Of a DNA stretch of 14,517 nucleotides, positions 1 through 6,816 are shown in pieces. The notes beneath the pieces are model-generated. The model made no database searches. It had not been told where the DNA came from and saw only the letters and a program-made list of their open reading frames with translations. The stretch covers positions 1 to 14,517 of the forward strand of contig JBEKVE010000078.1 in the NCBI GenBank assembly GCA_049514335.1, read 5' to 3'. Source of the stretch: JBEKVE01 sp049514335 (GTDB lineage: Bacteria > Actinomycetota > Acidimicrobiia > Acidimicrobiales > UBA8190). Each line of letters opens with the position of its first letter. The stretch's first letter is position 1. The position numbers and the translations under genes were made by a program.

Positions 1-2
1 TG

Positions 3-335
3 AACGACGAGTTCCACGCCATCATGCTCGACGCCGCGCACAACGGGCGCCTGGTCCAGACGCTCATCCGCACCGTCGACCATCCGCTCGTCTTCCAGGC
101 GTTCCGCCACTACAACTTGCCGGCCATGCGACGCTCGGCCCAGATCCACCACCTCATCTTCGAGGCCATCCGGGAGGGAGAGCCCACCCGCGCCGCCAAC
201 CTCGTGCTCGAACACGTCCTGCAGGGACGCGACCAGTTGCTGGCCGTGGTGGGCGACTCGCACTCGGTCGATGCCCTGTTCGACATGCCCGCACCGGCAT
301 CGGCGACGAGGGGAGCCGGTCACCGGATCACCTGA
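3..335 (+). CDS. GntR-family regulator, FCD ligand-binding domain (C-terminal part)
   Basis: Only the 3' end of the gene is inside the window; the reading frame is open from base 3. The residues NDEFH near the edge followed by AA-N-L are the signature of the first FCD-domain metal/ligand helix in FadR-type GntR regulators, and the later H in the IHHLIFEAI stretch fits the next conserved helix. The winged-helix DNA-binding part lies upstream of the window. The family binds small carboxylates or acyl compounds and usually represses neighbouring catabolic genes. The gene is convergent with the CoA-transferase and overlaps its end by 16 bp. Palindromic sequences between the CoA-transferase and the VOC gene are candidate targets, which is inference only. 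Confidence 0.85.
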   Translation, partial: NDEFHAIMLDAAHNGRLVQTLIRTVDHPLVFQAFRHYNLPAMRRSAQIHHLIFEAIREGEPTRAANLVLEHVLQGRDQLLAVVGDSHSVDALFDMPAPASATRGAGHRIT

Positions 336-1519
336 TCGGCCCTGAGCTCGTCGATCTGCTCTCCACCGAGACCAGCCAGCGACCCGAGCACGGCGTCGGT
401 GTCCGCCCCGAGCGCCGGGCCGGCGGAGCGTATCGACCCGGGCGTGCGCGAGAACCGCGGCACCACGCCGGGCATGGGGACCAGCTGCCCGTTGCCCGAC
501 AGCATCCGGACCACCATGTGGCGTGCCTTGTAGTGCTCGTCCTCCAGGGCGTCGGTGGCCGTGTAGACCCTCCCGCTCGGAACCCGGTGGGTGGCCATGA
601 CGGCCAGCACGTCGTCGCTCGCACACCGCGACGTCCATGTTGCGATGAGCCGGTCGAGCTCGCCGGCGTTGTCGCCCCGGGCCTGGTGGGTGGCGAACCG
701 GGGATCGTCGGCCAGCTGCGGCTGATCCATGGCCACGCAGAGCCGGGCGAACACCCCGTCGGCGTTGGCGGCGATCAGCACCTCGGCGCCGTCGGCCGTC
801 GGGTAGGCGTTCGATGGGGCCACCCCGGGGAGAACGCCACCGCTTCGGCCCCGCACGACGCCGGAGACCTCGGCATCGGCCAGGCTGGACTCCATCAGGG
901 CGGCCACGGCCTCGTACAGGGCGACGTCGACCTCCTGCCCCTTGCCGCTGGTGGCGCGCTCGTGGACGGCGGCGAGGGCGCCGATCACGGCGAACATGGC
1001 GGCCAGGGAATCGCCGAGGCTGATCCCGGCGCGGCACGACGGTCCGTCGGCGGGGCCGGTGGTGTGGCGGATCCCGCCCATGGCCTCGCCGATGCTCCCG
1101 AATCCGGCCTCCGCCGCCCGCGGGCCGCTGCGCCCGTAGCCGGAGATGTGCACCATGATCAGGCCAGGGTTCTCGACGGCCAGACCCTCGTATCCGAGTC
1201 CCCACCGCTCGAGCTGCCCGGGATGGAAGTTCTGGACGACGATGTCAGCCGACAGGGCCAGGCGCCGCACGACGCCGGCACCGGCTTCGGTGTTGAGATC
1301 GACAACGACCGATCGCTTGTTGCGGGCGATGGCCGTCCACCACAACGACTCGCCGTCGTGCAGGGCACCCCACCGGCGCAACGGGTCGCCGGCGGGGGCC
1401 TCGATCTTGATGACCTCGGCTCCATAGTCGCCGAGCAGTTGACCACCGAAGGGGCCGGCGATCAGGCTTCCGAGCTCGAGGACCCGGAGGCCGTACAGAG
1501 GACCAGGCACGGTGGACAT
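320..1519 (-). CDS. CaiB/BaiF family III CoA-transferase
   Basis: The 399-residue product has the usual length for family III CoA-transferases. These cytosolic enzymes move CoA between acyl-CoA and a free acid through an aspartyl-CoA thioester. The N-terminus holds the family motif with LRVLELGSLIAGPFGGQLLGD, followed by GAEVIKIE and the RNKRSVVVDL stretch. The catalytic Asp is most likely D170 in the GISLGDS segment, as in formyl-CoA transferase. The C-terminal Y-x-A-x-D-x-L-ED part is also typical. It starts at ATG 1519 and diverges from the VOC/CMD/NTF2 operon across a 77-bp region with repeats. The acyl substrate cannot be told from sequence. Succinyl-CoA:acid transferase or an alpha-methylacyl-CoA racemase-like activity are alternatives within the family. 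Confidence 0.92.
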   Translation of the reverse strand: MSTVPGPLYGLRVLELGSLIAGPFGGQLLGDYGAEVIKIEAPAGDPLRRWGALHDGESLWWTAIARNKRSVVVDLNTEAGAGVVRRLALSADIVVQNFHPGQLERWGLGYEGLAVENPGLIMVHISGYGRSGPRAAEAGFGSIGEAMGGIRHTTGPADGPSCRAGISLGDSLAAMFAVIGALAAVHERATSGKGQEVDVALYEAVAALMESSLADAEVSGVVRGRSGGVLPGVAPSNAYPTADGAEVLIAANADGVFARLCVAMDQPQLADDPRFATHQARGDNAGELDRLIATWTSRCASDDVLAVMATHRVPSGRVYTATDALEDEHYKARHMVVRMLSGNGQLVPMPGVVPRFSRTPGSIRSAGPALGADTDAVLGSLAGLGGEQIDELRADQVIR

Positions 1520-1530
1520 CGAGGGCCAAG

Positions 1531-1601
1531 TGTATGCAATGAAGGCCGGTATCTGCCAAGATACGCACCGAGTCTTGGGCCTGGTGGGGTAAGTGTATGC
1601 A
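1531..1601. promoter_or_regulatory. Divergent promoter/operator region with palindrome and paired TGTATGCA boxes
   Basis: Between the CoA-transferase start (1519) and the VOC gene there are two copies of AAGTGTATGCA (boxes TGTATGCA at 1531-1538 and 1594-1601). Midway between them is the palindrome GTATC-TGCCAA-GATAC at 1549-1564. TGTATGCA differs by one base from the self-complementary TGTATACA. Symmetric sites of this kind are typical GntR operators, and a GntR/FCD gene lies just beyond the CoA-transferase, but the pairing is inference. The second box overlaps the ATG at 1597, which favours translation from GTG 1612. Confidence 0.5.
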
Positions 1602-2190
1602 GGGGGCGAGCGTGACAGCGCACGATGAGCAACCGTTGGATGTGCAGGGAGTCAGTCACCTCGCCCTGGTGTGCAGTGACATGGCCCGGACCGTCGAGTT
1701 CTACTCCGAGGTCCTCGGGTTCAAGCTGATCAAGACCCTCGAGCTCCCCGCCGGGATCGGTCAGCACTTCTTCTTCGACATCGGCAACGGGGACTGCCTC
1801 GCCTTCTTCTGGTTCGCAGACGCCCCCGGTCCGGCCCCGGGCATCGCCGCCCCCGTTGCCCGGCCTGACAACGGAGAGTCGACCTCGGCGGTGGGATCGA
1901 TGAACCACATCGCCTTCGAGGTGGCACCCGACAAGATCGAGGCCTATCGCCGGCGGCTCATCGACCGCGGGGTGGACTGCTCCGTGGTGGTGAACCACGA
2001 CGACAGCGAGTGGACGGTGTCGGAGGAGATGCACCCCGGCGTGTTCGTCCGGTCGGTGTACTTCCAGGACCCCGACGGCATCCTGCTCGAGCTGGCGGCG
2101 TGGACGAGACCGTTCGGTGCAGGCGATGTGGGCCACCGACCGGCCACGGCGAAGCGCGCCGTGGCGGCTTCTCCGGCGCGGGAGGCCTGA
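1597..2190 (+). CDS. VOC-family (glyoxalase/bleomycin resistance/dioxygenase fold) protein
   Basis: The sequence has two beta-alpha-beta-beta-beta repeats of the vicinal oxygen chelate fold. It opens with VSHLALVCSDMARTVEFY and closes with FQDPDGILLELAAW, the classic end of the fold. Likely metal ligands, counted from ATG 1597, are H21, H104 (SMNHIAFEV) and E165 (LLEL), so metal binding looks intact. The members include extradiol dioxygenases, epimerases and lyases; the reaction cannot be named. The start is uncertain. ATG 1597 lies inside a repeat box, while GTG 1612 has AGGGGG just upstream and would give 192 residues. The gene is the first of a tight operon; its TGA is directly followed by the next start. 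Confidence 0.88.
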   Translation: MQGASVTAHDEQPLDVQGVSHLALVCSDMARTVEFYSEVLGFKLIKTLELPAGIGQHFFFDIGNGDCLAFFWFADAPGPAPGIAAPVARPDNGESTSAVGSMNHIAFEVAPDKIEAYRRRLIDRGVDCSVVVNHDDSEWTVSEEMHPGVFVRSVYFQDPDGILLELAAWTRPFGAGDVGHRPATAKRAVAASPAREA

Positions 2191-2862
2191 GTGTCGCGCC
2201 TGCGCCAAGTGGGTCGGTCCGAGACCGACGATCCCGTCGTGATCGGCATGTACGACATCGTCTTCGGCAAGGGGGTCGATCCGGCCGAGGGGACGAGCAC
2301 GGGGAGCCAGGGGGACTGGTGGACGACCTACGCCCTCGTGCCCGACGTTCTGGAGCATGCGGTGGCCGGCTTCGTGCTGTACCGGAGTCCTGACCGGAAC
2401 CTCGACGGCGTGCTGCGGGAGCTGGCGCAGGCGAGGGTGGGCTGGGCGGTGGGCAGCACGTTCGTCTACTCCCAGCACGTCCAGTCACTGCGGGGTCTGC
2501 ACGCCGACCCGGCCAAGATCACCGACATCCCCGCCTGGGGGACGTCGGAGGCGTACTCCCGTGTCGAGCGGGCCGTGCTCGGCTATGCCGACGCCATCGC
2601 CTATGACGGCGGCCGGGTCAGCGACGAGCTGTTCGCCGTCCTGCAGGAGGAGCTGTCCGACGAAGCGCTCCTCGAGCTCACATATGTGACGGCCATGTAC
2701 CTGCAACATGCGGTGATCAGCCGGGCGCTGCGCCTCGAGTGGGACGATCGCCCCGAACCGGTCGTCGAGATCGATCCCCCCGAGGACTTCGACGCCGAGC
2801 ACTACATGGCGGTCGGGTCCGAAGCAGACGCCAAGCAGAAGCTCCGCGACGCCCGGAAATGA
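2191..2862 (+). CDS. Carboxymuconolactone decarboxylase (AhpD/CMD)-fold protein, cysteine-free
   Basis: This 223-residue protein begins at GTG 2191, immediately after the VOC stop, with GGAGG at 2181-2185 as ribosome site. The VLRELAQARVGWAVGS segment followed by YSQHVQSLRG matches the conserved helix pair of the CMD/AhpD fold. The helix that carries CxxC in AhpD reads STFVYSQH here. The whole protein contains no Cys, so a peroxidase-type disulfide mechanism is excluded. It resembles the CMD subfamily often annotated next to catabolic genes, whose members may act as decarboxylases or hydratases or have no known reaction. The D/E-rich C-terminal tail (PPEDFDAEHYM) is an extra. Its last bases overlap the NTF2-like start as ATGA, indicating translational coupling. 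Confidence 0.82.
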   Translation: MSRLRQVGRSETDDPVVIGMYDIVFGKGVDPAEGTSTGSQGDWWTTYALVPDVLEHAVAGFVLYRSPDRNLDGVLRELAQARVGWAVGSTFVYSQHVQSLRGLHADPAKITDIPAWGTSEAYSRVERAVLGYADAIAYDGGRVSDELFAVLQEELSDEALLELTYVTAMYLQHAVISRALRLEWDDRPEPVVEIDPPEDFDAEHYMAVGSEADAKQKLRDARK

Positions 2863-3275
2863 GTGGCGACGACGGCGGCGCGTCGATCGACGCGGTGCTC
2901 GACCGGTTCTTCGCCGCCCTCGAGGCCGGCGATATCGAGACCGTCGGGGGCATCTACGACCCTGACGTCCAGGTGTGGCTCAACGTCACGGCCCAGGCGA
3001 TCAACCGGGACGAGAGTCTCGGCGTCCTCAGGTACTTCACCCATGGACTGGTGGGGATGCGCTACGAGATCCTGGAGCGACGAACCTGGGACGGCGGTGC
3101 CGTCCAGCGACATGTCGTGCACGGCAAGAGGGGTGACCGCGAGCTGGCCATCCAGGCCTGCATCGTCTTCCACCTGACCGACGGCCACATCACCCACGTC
3201 TACGAGTATCTCGACGCCAAGGAGACGGCGGAGGCGTTCGGGATCAGCGACGAACGCCTGTACGGATCCGGCTGA
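2859..3275 (+). CDS. NTF2-like / SnoaL-like small protein
   Basis: This 138-residue protein starts at ATG 2859, overlapping the previous stop as ATGA. A longer frame reaches ATG 2739, but that would overlap the CMD gene by over 120 bp and is unlikely. The layout is that of the NTF2/SnoaL cone fold: an N-terminal helix with VLDRFFAALEAGDIETVGGIYDPDV, a middle segment with a short helix, then long strands ending in FHLTDGHITHVYEYLDA. Family members act as ketosteroid isomerase-type isomerases, cyclases, dehydratases or binding proteins. The conserved Asp/His in the ITHVYEY strand is compatible with catalysis. It probably works on the same pathway as the VOC and CMD proteins; the substrate is unknown. 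Confidence 0.85.
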   Translation: MSGDDGGASIDAVLDRFFAALEAGDIETVGGIYDPDVQVWLNVTAQAINRDESLGVLRYFTHGLVGMRYEILERRTWDGGAVQRHVVHGKRGDRELAIQACIVFHLTDGHITHVYEYLDAKETAEAFGISDERLYGSG

Positions 3276-3365
3276 CCTGGCATCCGGGTCGAGCATCACA
3301 AGGTCGTCCGACGGGGCGCTGTCACATCCTCCGCCTACGTTTCGGAGCCGCCGGACGGGACGGCA

Positions 3366-3383
3366 CCTCCGGGGATCCGGAGG
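3366..3383. terminator. GC-rich hairpin downstream of the VOC-CMD-NTF2 operon
   Basis: CCTCCGG and CCGGAGG form a perfect 7-bp stem with a GGAT loop about 90 bp after the NTF2-like stop. There is no T-tract, so an intrinsic terminator is possible but not shown. Confidence 0.3.
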
Positions 3384-3442
3384 GCCCGGCCGTGGGCATC
3401 TCGGAGGGCACGCCAGGCGAACCTCTCGATCACTGAAGGGTT

Positions 3443-3459
3443 CGCACCGGCACGGTGCG
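3443..3459. promoter_or_regulatory. Short palindrome upstream of the integrase
   Basis: CGCACCG-GCA-CGGTGCG is a perfect 7-bp inverted repeat that ends 19 bp before the integrase ATG. It may be an operator, an mRNA hairpin near the ribosome site or an arm/core recombinase site. Nothing in the sequence decides between these. Confidence 0.35.
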
Positions 3460-3478
3460 CACACGATGAGGAGGATCG

Positions 3479-4432
3479 ATGTGTCCCCCGCCCCTCCGCC
3501 CGACCGGTACCGCGCCTCCTTCGACATCGCGCGGTGCCACGGATCCCCACCTCGAGGAGATGATCCCGATGTGGGAGGCGTCCTTGCAGGCCAGAAACCG
3601 CAGCCCCAAGACGATCCGCTCCTACGGGGACACGGCCAGGCTCCTGGCCGCGTTCCTCGCCTCTCGGACATTGCCGACCACCGTGGGTGCCGTCACCCGG
3701 GAGCATGTGGAGCTGTTCATCGCCGACCAGCTTTGCCGGTGGGCCCCCGGAACGGCGGCGGTCCGGTATCGATCGCTCAAGCCGCTGTTCAACTGGCTGG
3801 TCGAGTGGGGCGCGCTTGCGACGTCACCGATGGCGCACATGCGGACCCCCCGGATCCCGGACCGGCCCGTTCCCGTGGTGGGCGACGCGGACCTCGCGGC
3901 GCTGCTGGCAACCTGTGGGGGAGACGGATTCGAAGACGTCCGCGACCTGGCGCTGCTCCGCCTCATGATCGATACCGGGGCGCGACTGTCGGAGGTGACG
4001 GGGATCCGCCTAGCCGACGTCGATCTCGGAGCCCGCACCGTCGACGTCGTGGGCAAGGGCCGTCGTCCGCGGACGATCCCGTTCGGGGCGAGAGCGGGTG
4101 GGGCCCTCAGGGCCTACAGCGAACACCGCGACGTCCATCCCCACCATGACCAATCGGCGTTCTGGATCACGGCCAAGGGGGCCCTCACACCCTCCGGAGT
4201 GGCCCAGCTCCTGCGAAGGCGATCCGTTCGAGCAGGCATCGAGCCCATCCATCCCCATCAGCTCCGCCACACCGCGGCGCACAACTGGTTGGCCATGGGA
4301 GGGAGCGAAGGAGACGCCATGCGGCTCTTCGGCTGGCGATCGCGGGACATGCTCGGGCGCTACGGTGCCGCCCTGGCGGACGAACGGGCCCTGGCGGCCT
4401 ACCGCCGGCTGTCGCCCGGCGACAGGGTCTGA
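3479..4432 (+). CDS. Tyrosine recombinase / phage-type integrase (XerC/D-like)
   Basis: The 317-residue protein has an N-terminal SAM-like core-binding domain (about residues 24-115, SPKTIRSYGDTARLLAAFL) and a C-terminal catalytic domain. The catalytic set is visible: R169 (TGARLSE), K193 (VGKGRRPRTIP), H260 and R263 (HPHQLRHTAA), W286 in the usual H/W position (LFGWRS) and nucleophile Y295 (GRYG). AGGAGG at 3469-3474 lies 4 bp before the ATG. It cuts and rejoins DNA through a 3'-phosphotyrosine link. No excisionase, phage gene or tRNA adjoins it, and I find no flanking direct repeats, so it may be a solitary recombinase marking an old island or a stand-alone actinobacterial integrase. The first 20 residues (PPLRPTGTAPP) look disordered, so a later start is possible. 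Confidence 0.93.
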   Translation: MCPPPLRPTGTAPPSTSRGATDPHLEEMIPMWEASLQARNRSPKTIRSYGDTARLLAAFLASRTLPTTVGAVTREHVELFIADQLCRWAPGTAAVRYRSLKPLFNWLVEWGALATSPMAHMRTPRIPDRPVPVVGDADLAALLATCGGDGFEDVRDLALLRLMIDTGARLSEVTGIRLADVDLGARTVDVVGKGRRPRTIPFGARAGGALRAYSEHRDVHPHHDQSAFWITAKGALTPSGVAQLLRRRSVRAGIEPIHPHQLRHTAAHNWLAMGGSEGDAMRLFGWRSRDMLGRYGAALADERALAAYRRLSPGDRV

Positions 4433-4469
4433 GTCACTGATGGCTCTCGGGCGACGACCCGACCCGACC

Positions 4470-5543
4470 CTACGGGTTGAAGATGGTGCGGATCAGATCG
4501 CCGGTCACCGTGTCCATCTCGGTGAGGGAGTTGCCTCCTTCGTTGACAACCCAGAGATCGGACCCCGACACCACCAAGGCCTGAGGGTTGTTGAAGTCGT
4601 ACGGCCCGTTCGTGTTGCACATCATCCAATTGACCGATGCTGGCGACGGAGTGATCTGGCTCACCATGGGCGACCCGCCGGGAGGGCTGACGGCGAACAC
4701 GTAACCATTCCCATAGGTGATCGGGCCGACCATCGGCAGGTTGCTACTCATGAGGACATTCAGCTCATCCAGTGTCGTCGGCGAGAACTCGGTCACCGAC
4801 TCGTCGGCCTGGTTGGTCACCCACACGTTGGACCCGTCGAAGGCAACGCCCGTCGGAGTGCTGAAGCCGTACGACCCCCCTGACAGAGATGCAACGAACG
4901 CCCTGGTCTGCGCGTTCAAGACCGTGACGGTGTTGCCTGCACTGTTGGCAACGAAGATCCGGCCATCGGCGACGGCGAGACCGGTCGGCTTGTCGAATCC
5001 GAACACCGACCCCGAAGCCCTCCCGACCAACGCGCCTGTACCGGTGTCGATCTCGGTGACCGATCCGACGCCGTTGAGGACGAAAAGATCCGTACCGAAT
5101 GACGCCAGGGCCATGGGATCAGCGAACCCGTACTGAGATCCCTCGATCGTGCGAATGTGCTTGCGGCCGGCGGCCCTCAGCTCCGTGACGGAGTTGTTGG
5201 CACTGTTCGCAACGAAGAGATCGTTGCCGACGGCCGCGACGGCCATCGGGGCGTCGAAGCCGAACCGCTTGGCGACGATCCTGGCCACGAACGCCCCATT
5301 AGACGTCCTCACCTCCGTGACCGAGCCGTTGGCGGCGTTGGTGACGAAGAGGTCCGAGCCGACGACGGCTGCGGAGCTGGGAGCATCGAAGTCGTAGCCG
5401 TGCACAGCCGCCTTGTTGGAGTTGATCGGCGCCCCCCGGGCCGCGACCGGCTCAGCCGCCGCAAGGGCACCGACTGTCACGAGGGTACCGGCACATGCAA
5501 CTGCGAGACCGTAACGCCGGAGCGATCTACCCGTGGCCTTCAT
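4470..5543 (-). CDS. Secreted seven-bladed beta-propeller protein (NHL/YVTN-like repeats)
   Basis: The 357-residue product starts with a Sec signal peptide: positive N-region with RSLRRYG, hydrophobic core with LAVACAGTLVTVGALAAA, and cleavage probably near residue 35. The rest consists of seven repeats of about 45-50 residues, each with a G-F/Y-x-x-P start, a strand like SDLFVTN, a short A-N-S loop and a strand like SVTEV. The blades begin near the GYDFDAP, GFDAP, GFADP, GFDKP, GFSTP, PMVGP and YDFNNP segments. Such propellers usually bind ligands or partner proteins outside the cell; no catalytic residues stand out. GGGGA 7-8 bp upstream supports ATG 5543. The gene is convergent with the integrase, ending 37 bp from it. 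Confidence 0.8.
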   Translation of the reverse strand: MKATGRSLRRYGLAVACAGTLVTVGALAAAEPVAARGAPINSNKAAVHGYDFDAPSSAAVVGSDLFVTNAANGSVTEVRTSNGAFVARIVAKRFGFDAPMAVAAVGNDLFVANSANNSVTELRAAGRKHIRTIEGSQYGFADPMALASFGTDLFVLNGVGSVTEIDTGTGALVGRASGSVFGFDKPTGLAVADGRIFVANSAGNTVTVLNAQTRAFVASLSGGSYGFSTPTGVAFDGSNVWVTNQADESVTEFSPTTLDELNVLMSSNLPMVGPITYGNGYVFAVSPPGGSPMVSQITPSPASVNWMMCNTNGPYDFNNPQALVVSGSDLWVVNEGGNSLTEMDTVTGDLIRTIFNP

Positions 5544-5648
5544 ACGTGATCCCCGTCCCCCTTGCCGGTCGCCCCCGCCTGGCGCCCGCCCGCGATCTGC
5601 CCCTGATGAGGCACCGGAACGGTACCACCGCCCGCTCTATCGGACACG

Positions 5649-6134
5649 GTGAAGAGTGCCACCGGCGAGCGCCATACGCGCTATACCGACACGGTGACCG
5701 TCGCAGACGACCCCGACACTGTGCGCACGATCTTGGAGCTCGCCCCGCATCCCGAGGGGGGCAGCTATCGAGAGACGTGGGCCGACGCATCGGGCTCGGC
5801 CATCTACTTCCTGCTTCGTGAAGGCGAGGACTCCGCCTGGCATCGGGTGCACGACCGCGTGGAGATCTGGCACTTCTATGCCGGTGCCCCTCTCCTGCTC
5901 GAGATCGACGAGAGCGGTCCGGGGACCGACACGGCATTCTCTGTCGAGCTGGGAACGGATCTGGCAGCCGGCCAGCGGCCTCAAGTCGTCGTGCCGGCCG
6001 GCGCATGGCAGTCCGCCCGGAGTCTGGGCGCGTGGACACTGGTGGGGTGCACGGTGACGCCACCTTTCGATTTCGAGGCCTTCGAACTGGCTCCGGGGAC
6101 CGGACCTCACCGGTCGGGTGACGGCCGTCGTTAG
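5649..6134 (+). CDS. DUF985 cupin-superfamily protein (Cupin_5)
   Basis: The protein shows the whole DUF985 signature: L-x-PHPEGG-x-YRETW near residues 31-44, SAIYFLL, then HR and EIWHFYAG (H65, E72, H75), VVPAGAWQSA, and LVGC-TV-x-PPFDFEAFEL. It is a compact single-domain cupin of the usual length. Relatives bind sugars or metals, and the function is not established. The start is uncertain: GTG 5649 gives 161 residues, but GTG 5694 lies nearer to the conserved part and would remove 15 residues. Both GTGs sit in an imperfect repeat (CGGACACGGTGA and CCGACACGGTGA), so the upstream one may be a duplication. It diverges from the propeller gene. Confidence 0.88.
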   Translation: MKSATGERHTRYTDTVTVADDPDTVRTILELAPHPEGGSYRETWADASGSAIYFLLREGEDSAWHRVHDRVEIWHFYAGAPLLLEIDESGPGTDTAFSVELGTDLAAGQRPQVVVPAGAWQSARSLGAWTLVGCTVTPPFDFEAFELAPGTGPHRSGDGRR

Positions 6135-6220
6135 CAGCCTCCCCCATCCGGCGCCTCTCAACGCTCCATGCGTCAACGCCTGAGCAAGCCCCGGACGTAG
6201 ACCGGGCACACCTGAGACGT

Positions 6221-6248
6221 GGGCCCTCGATCCCGCATCAAAGGGCCC
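6221..6248. terminator. Possible bidirectional terminator at the end of the zeta-like gene
   Basis: GGGCCCT and AGGGCCC form a 7-bp inverted repeat with a 14-bp loop at the convergent junction of the DUF985 and zeta-like genes. It overlaps the zeta stop codon. There is no clear T-tract. Confidence 0.3.
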
Positions 6249-6816
6249 ACCGCTCCGTTAGAGAAGCGGGCGCCCATGTGGGCCACCTCGGCTTGCTCAG
6301 AAGGACGCCGCTCTCGATTTCAGCGACGAGAAGTGGACCGTCGAGAGATGCGTTGTCCCAGAAGGCTGCAGAGCTCGCCTTTTCCGCCGCATGTGCAACA
6401 TACGTCCAGAGCCGCGTATAGCGCCCGCGGATCTTCTCGACGGGCACGGCGTGACCGCCACGCTCGACCCGGTACGCGACTCGGGCGACGGCGAGGTCCT
6501 CGGGAAGCATGAGGACATGGAGGGCGACGAAGTATCCTGCCGCCAGAGCCTCGTCGACGAGCTCAAGCTTGGACGGATGGGAGAACACAGTCTCTGCGAT
6601 GATCTCCTTGCCTGCTTTGATCAGCGCCGACCGAGTGGCTTCGGCGATTTTTGCAGCCTCGTAGGCATGGGTCTCGGCGTCGTCCGGCCAGCGCTCGGCG
6701 GCGATGATGTCTGCGTTGACCAACAAAGCGCCAGGGCGCTGGGGCGCCAGGACTTGCTCCACGAAGGTCGTCATCCCGGCGCCGTTGGGTCCGACGACAA
6801 GATCGAGGCGGCTCAA
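6238..6816 (-). CDS. Zeta-toxin-like P-loop kinase with Walker A Lys replaced by Met
   Basis: The 192-residue product resembles zeta/PezT-type UDP-N-acetylglucosamine kinases and related AAA-like P-loop proteins. Visible features are the N-terminal P-loop GPNGAGMTT (residues 9-17), NADIIA (34-39), the IIAETVFS strand (72-79) and R-x-ERGGHAVP followed by IRGRYTR (about 116-135). In the P-loop the invariant Lys is Met (M15, codon ATG where AAG is expected). This should cripple nucleotide binding, unless it is a base error in the assembly. The TTG start at 6816 overlaps the antitoxin stop as TTGA, so the pair is translationally coupled. Other zeta residues look conserved. If functional, the toxin would phosphorylate a cell-wall precursor or other nucleotide-linked target in the cytosol. 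Confidence 0.82.
   Translation of the reverse strand: MSRLDLVVGPNGAGMTTFVEQVLAPQRPGALLVNADIIAAERWPDDAETHAYEAAKIAEATRSALIKAGKEIIAETVFSHPSKLELVDEALAAGYFVALHVLMLPEDLAVARVAYRVERGGHAVPVEKIRGRYTRLWTYVAHAAEKASSAAFWDNASLDGPLLVAEIESGVLLSKPRWPTWAPASLTERWAL

Noticed and set aside
518..1615. 365-codon plus-strand open frame across the CoA-transferase gene
   Set aside because: It is antisense to a clear CaiB/BaiF gene and its product is Gly/His/Val-rich with no family resemblance; long open antisense frames are expected at this GC content.
1462..2478. 338-codon minus-strand open frame across the VOC gene and into the CMD gene
   Set aside because: Antisense shadow of two recognised genes; no ribosome site or family motif.
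2802..3671. 289-codon minus-strand open frame over the NTF2-like gene and the integrase start
   Set aside because: It covers two recognised plus-strand genes and their spacer, and its product has no domain pattern.
4447..4462. TCGGG/CCCGA hairpin between the convergent integrase and propeller genes
   Set aside because: The stem is only 5 bp with a 6-base loop and no T-tract, so it is not distinguishable from chance in GC-rich DNA.
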